NCBI GenBank assembly: GCA_016721005.1
Contig: JADKJM010000016.1
Span: forward strand, 372,001 to 436,000
Source: Flavobacteriales bacterium
GTDB lineage: Bacteria; Bacteroidota; Bacteroidia; Flavobacteriales_F; PHOS-HE28
Direction: 5' to 3'
DNA: 64,000 nucleotides
Below, in pieces: positions 62,101 to 64,000 of this stretch (the stretch's first letter is position 1; the number at the start of each line of letters is the position of its first letter). Made by a program: the position numbers and the translations under genes. The notes under the pieces were generated by a model. That model saw only the letters and a program-made list of their open reading frames with translations, searched no databases and was not told the origin of the DNA.

Positions 62101-64000
62101 ATACACGTCGAATGATGAAGATCCGATCGCGATACCTGCTGGCACCTATCACGTGGTAGTGACCGATGGCAATGGTTGCACGATCGCCAGCGATCATGTG
62201 GTGGACCAACCCGGCTCCATGGTATTGTCCAGCGCTACGAGCTTGTACAATGGTGGCTGGGGAACCAGTTGTCCAAGCGCCAGTGATGGGTCGATCGACC
62301 TATCCATCAATGGTGGCAGTGGCGGATACACCGTTTCATGGACAGGACCTGCGTCGTTCTCCAGCGTGGATGAGGATCCCGCCGGACTTGTCGCTGGCCA
62401 ATACACCGCCGTGGTGACCGACCTGAATGGATGCACCGCGACACATTCACTAACGCTCACCGGTCCTGCTGTGTTGAGCACGGCGATCAACCCGACCTTG
62501 TTCAGCGGCTTCGGTGTTTCCTGCACAGGAACTTCGGATGGTACGATCGCAGCAACCATCACCGGTGGAACCGCACCCTATTCAACTCTTTGGAGCGGGC
62601 CGAACGGTTTCAGTTCCACGGATGAGGACCCTTCCTCACTCGCCCCGGGGGCGTACACATTGAACGTGACCGATGCCAACGGCTGCATCGCAAGTGGTGA
62701 TGCCCTTCTTTCCGAACCAACGCCGCTCGGCAGTTCAATGCAGGCGCTTGCTTACGGCGGGGTCAACATCTCCTGCGCCGGCCAGACCGATGGGGCTATT
62801 GACCTTTCGATCACCGGTGGCGCAACACCGTATTCCATTGCTTGGACGGATGGGCTTGGTTTCAATTCCTCGATGGAGGATATCACCGCCTTGGCCGCCG
62901 GAACCTACCAGGCCACCATCACCGATGCGAACGGGTGTATCTCCACGTCCAACACCACCCTCATCGCACCGACCGCGATCGACCTCTCGGCTCAACTCTC
63001 CTCCGTGAACGGCAACAACGTTTCGTGCGCACTCGCAAGTGATGGAAGCATCGACCTTACGATCAGCGGAGGAACCGGTCCGTACAACACCAATTGGAGC
63101 AATGGCAGCACGGACGAGGATCTGAGCAGTATCGGCGCTGGTCCATACACGGTGAACATCACGGATGCGAACGGCTGTTCGCTGAGTGCGAGTTACACGC
63201 TCAATGCACCTGCACCCATCGATCTGCTGTTGACGGTTGCTTCCGTGCCAGGTGGTGCGAACGTCACTTGCAACGGAGCCGATGATGGATCGATCGCATC
63301 CTTCGTCTCGGGAGGTTCAACACCGTACACCATTGATTGGGCCGGACCGAACGGCTGGACCTCCATAGCGGATACGATCACCGACCTCGTCGCCGGGAGC
63401 TACACGATCACCGTAACGGACCTGAACAATTGCAGCGCATCAGCAAGTGTTGAGTTGATCCAACCGGACCCTATCGACATCGTCATCTCCACTACGACCT
63501 TCAACGGCAACTACAACCTGCCGTGCGCTGGAACGAGCATCGGCACGGCCAGCGCTGCGGCCTCGGGCGGTTCTCCCGGCTTCAGCTTCGAGTGGTCCGG
63601 GCCGAACGGCTACACCAGCACAAACCCAGCGATCACGGGACTCATCAGCGGCGACTACGCCGTGGTCGGTACCGATGTGAACGGTTGCACCGGCTCGGCA
63701 TCCATCACGCTTACCGAACCACAGATCATCCAGATCACCGTGGACATCGCGGATCTTGGTGGTTACCCGGTGAGCTGCACCGGCAACGATGGCAGTGCGT
63801 CCGTGTCGATCATAGGCGGCACTCCTCAATTCGGGATCAACTGGTCGGGGCCGAATGGCTTCTCGAGCACACTGGACAATGTAAGCGGCCTCGCTGCAGG
63901 TGATTACTCCGTGACGGTGAACGATGCGAACGGCTGCGTGGAGACCCATGCCTTCACGCTCACATCACCGGATCCGATCAACGCTTCCTTCGACGCAACA
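59171..64000 (+). CDS. SprB-like giant surface adhesin (3' end beyond the window)
   Basis: An open frame from ATG 59171 to the right edge, 1610 codons without a stop. The signal peptide is MRPMTTRGHIHAFLLTGLCTGL ... VEAQ (alternative ATG 59180). Residues ~33-265 form a choice-of-anchor L domain (SGVLLSSGRIAEAIGPN, FVFGSEEYNEWVGSQYNDVFGFFISGPG). Next is a Calx-beta-like domain (GNPYCTGAILDSL), then a short PKD-like segment (FNTTGGASYAWGPATGLSCTTCPNP). From ~residue 453 there are 14 complete SprB repeats and the start of a fifteenth. SprB is the mobile adhesin of T9SS gliding bacteria; the C-terminal sorting domain would lie beyond the window. The start is coupled to the small exported protein upstream. 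Confidence 0.92.
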   Translation, partial: MRPMTTRGHIHAFLLTGLCTGLVLSTTRVEAQLTVNAQTDLQQLAEAISGPGVRISNPTINCHSEGYGEFSYTGTLLGLESGVLLSSGRIAEAIGPNSVENKTFQQGTSGSSLLNTVTGRTTYDACRFEFDVIPSGDSLSFQFVFGSEEYNEWVGSQYNDVFGFFISGPGISGDPGIGNDHNIALIPGTGTAVAINNVNSGQNSNHYQYNAGGQQLQMDGYTQNLVARTNVEPCQPYHLKLIVADASDRKFDSWVFIERIHSPHLSLSSRTASGGGDMVEGCNSGFIRFTREPVLPTPLTVEYYLQGTATNGTDYAAIGDVDPTVAKTITIPAGEAFAEQPVNPIADGAAEPTEYIRVILGNPYCTGAILDSLQFNIVDTLIADVSPGNTTICQGGSVQFNTTGGASYAWGPATGLSCTTCPNPIATPATTTIYSVVITEGSCSRTINRQVRVSNPTITSVITKPLCTGNSNGAANITLSGGFGPYTYAWTGPNGFSASTEDLVNVPVGNYTVIATDAYGCSRTESFNIGSPAALQLSLMPSVLPFGQNIACFGGSTGTLDLTITGGAGPFTTQWTGPNGFTSFAEDITGLSAGSYNVSVSDANGCSATASFSLNQSTALQPTIGNVQGVLCYGGLTGSATASITGGMPPYTYSWNSSPSQNTATASNLGAGNYTVTVTDGYGCTASADATISGPASALGSSLIGKTDPPCYNGSSGSATVSASGGTAPYTFSWDSSPVQTSAQATGLTAGTWTCTITDANGCTTTRSVTINAPQDPISAIFENVLHVTCFGDADGMATIDVSGGSGSFTITWNTTPPQTGPTATGLSPGNYQAQVSDNNGCLENKFFPVEIIGATSPLIVDLVVSPITCFGASNGSIDLTMSGGMAPYTHRWYDAANNMTSVEDPSGLDPDSYTLHAYDLLGCTFDTTIFMVDPPQLIASSTITPALCDGSPTGAIDLTATGGTGALTFVWSGPNGYTSNDEDPIAIPAGTYHVVVTDGNGCTIASDHVVDQPGSMVLSSATSLYNGGWGTSCPSASDGSIDLSINGGSGGYTVSWTGPASFSSVDEDPAGLVAGQYTAVVTDLNGCTATHSLTLTGPAVLSTAINPTLFSGFGVSCTGTSDGTIAATITGGTAPYSTLWSGPNGFSSTDEDPSSLAPGAYTLNVTDANGCIASGDALLSEPTPLGSSMQALAYGGVNISCAGQTDGAIDLSITGGATPYSIAWTDGLGFNSSMEDITALAAGTYQATITDANGCISTSNTTLIAPTAIDLSAQLSSVNGNNVSCALASDGSIDLTISGGTGPYNTNWSNGSTDEDLSSIGAGPYTVNITDANGCSLSASYTLNAPAPIDLLLTVASVPGGANVTCNGADDGSIASFVSGGSTPYTIDWAGPNGWTSIADTITDLVAGSYTITVTDLNNCSASASVELIQPDPIDIVISTTTFNGNYNLPCAGTSIGTASAAASGGSPGFSFEWSGPNGYTSTNPAITGLISGDYAVVGTDVNGCTGSASITLTEPQIIQITVDIADLGGYPVSCTGNDGSASVSIIGGTPQFGINWSGPNGFSSTLDNVSGLAAGDYSVTVNDANGCVETHAFTLTSPDPINASFDAT
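60528..64000 (+). repeat. SprB repeat array (14 complete units)
   Basis: Units of about 80-85 codons share the pattern C-x-G-x-x-x-G ... GG-x-x-P-[YF]-x-x-x-W ... L-x-x-G-x-Y-x-V-x-V-x-D-x-N-G-C. Examples are GGAGPFTTQWTGPNGF, GGMPPYTYSWNSSPS and GGTAPYSTLWSGPNGF. The units are diverged, so the array is old rather than freshly amplified. Confidence 0.9.

Overview
The window is G+C-rich chromosomal DNA from a member of the Bacteroidota, most likely a Flavobacteriales-type lineage. Four observations support this. Many secreted proteins end in type IX secretion (T9SS) C-terminal sorting domains. There is a large SprB-like gliding/adhesion protein. Bacteroidota-type promoters occur (TTTG-N19-TAnnTTTG upstream of rpmE2, and many TAnnTTYG -7 boxes). 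The gene order also fits, for example mutL followed by two rhomboid genes. The species assignment is inference. Coding density is high, and most of the content is ordinary chromosome.

Layout. 1-12 kb: end of a TfoX-like gene, a secreted FG-GAP/ASPIC protein, a LigT-like phosphoesterase, an SRAP (YedK/HMCES) abasic-site DNA-protein crosslinker, a large secreted zinc metalloprotease, a GCS2-like ligase, a LamG protein and a frameshifted secreted gluzincin protease. 12-17 kb: MBL hydrolase, tRNA-Ser(UGA), GWxTD protein, family 2 glycosyltransferase, aroQ and a XerD-type recombinase. 17-28 kb: secreted proteins, an M1 aminopeptidase coupled to an unknown gene, an M23 peptidase, a DUF4349 lipoprotein, an EEP-family protein, two rhomboids and mutL. 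28-38 kb: a decayed membrane-protein gene, a GH3/serine-hydrolase fusion, an M36-like peptidase without a signal peptide, a Cys-rich T9SS protein, a thioesterase, a nucleoside phosphorylase and a transglutaminase-like protein. 38-48 kb: sugar transferase, paaH/paaI/paaJ-like genes, YceI, DUF2461, ogt, YdeI, rpmE2, efp, lpxD, a SpoIIE phosphatase and a sugar epimerase.

48-58 kb is the accessory part. A GxxExxY gene bracketed by direct and inverted copies of a G+C-rich repeat sits between the epimerase and a glycosyltransferase of what looks like one surface-glycan operon. A second repeat follows the glycosyltransferase. After an L,D-transpeptidase comes a T9SS delta-60-type surface protein whose frame is broken at two poly-G tracts. 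Beyond a T9SS-domain remnant lies a striking array of 22 tandem 21-bp units (53590-54051), with degenerate 21-bp periodicity continuing to about 54228. Then follow an FN3 protein, rmuC, a second GWxTD protein (lipoprotein) and rlmB.

59171 to the window end is one open gene without a stop in the window. It encodes a SprB-like giant adhesin with a choice-of-anchor L domain and at least 14 SprB repeats, translationally coupled to a small secreted protein just upstream.

Several genes carry single-base frameshifts, at least three of them at homopolymers. These could be real (phase variation or decay) or long-read consensus errors; read-level data are needed to decide. The best candidates for something new are the 21-bp array, the GxxExxY repeat-flanked unit and the poly-G-switched surface gene.
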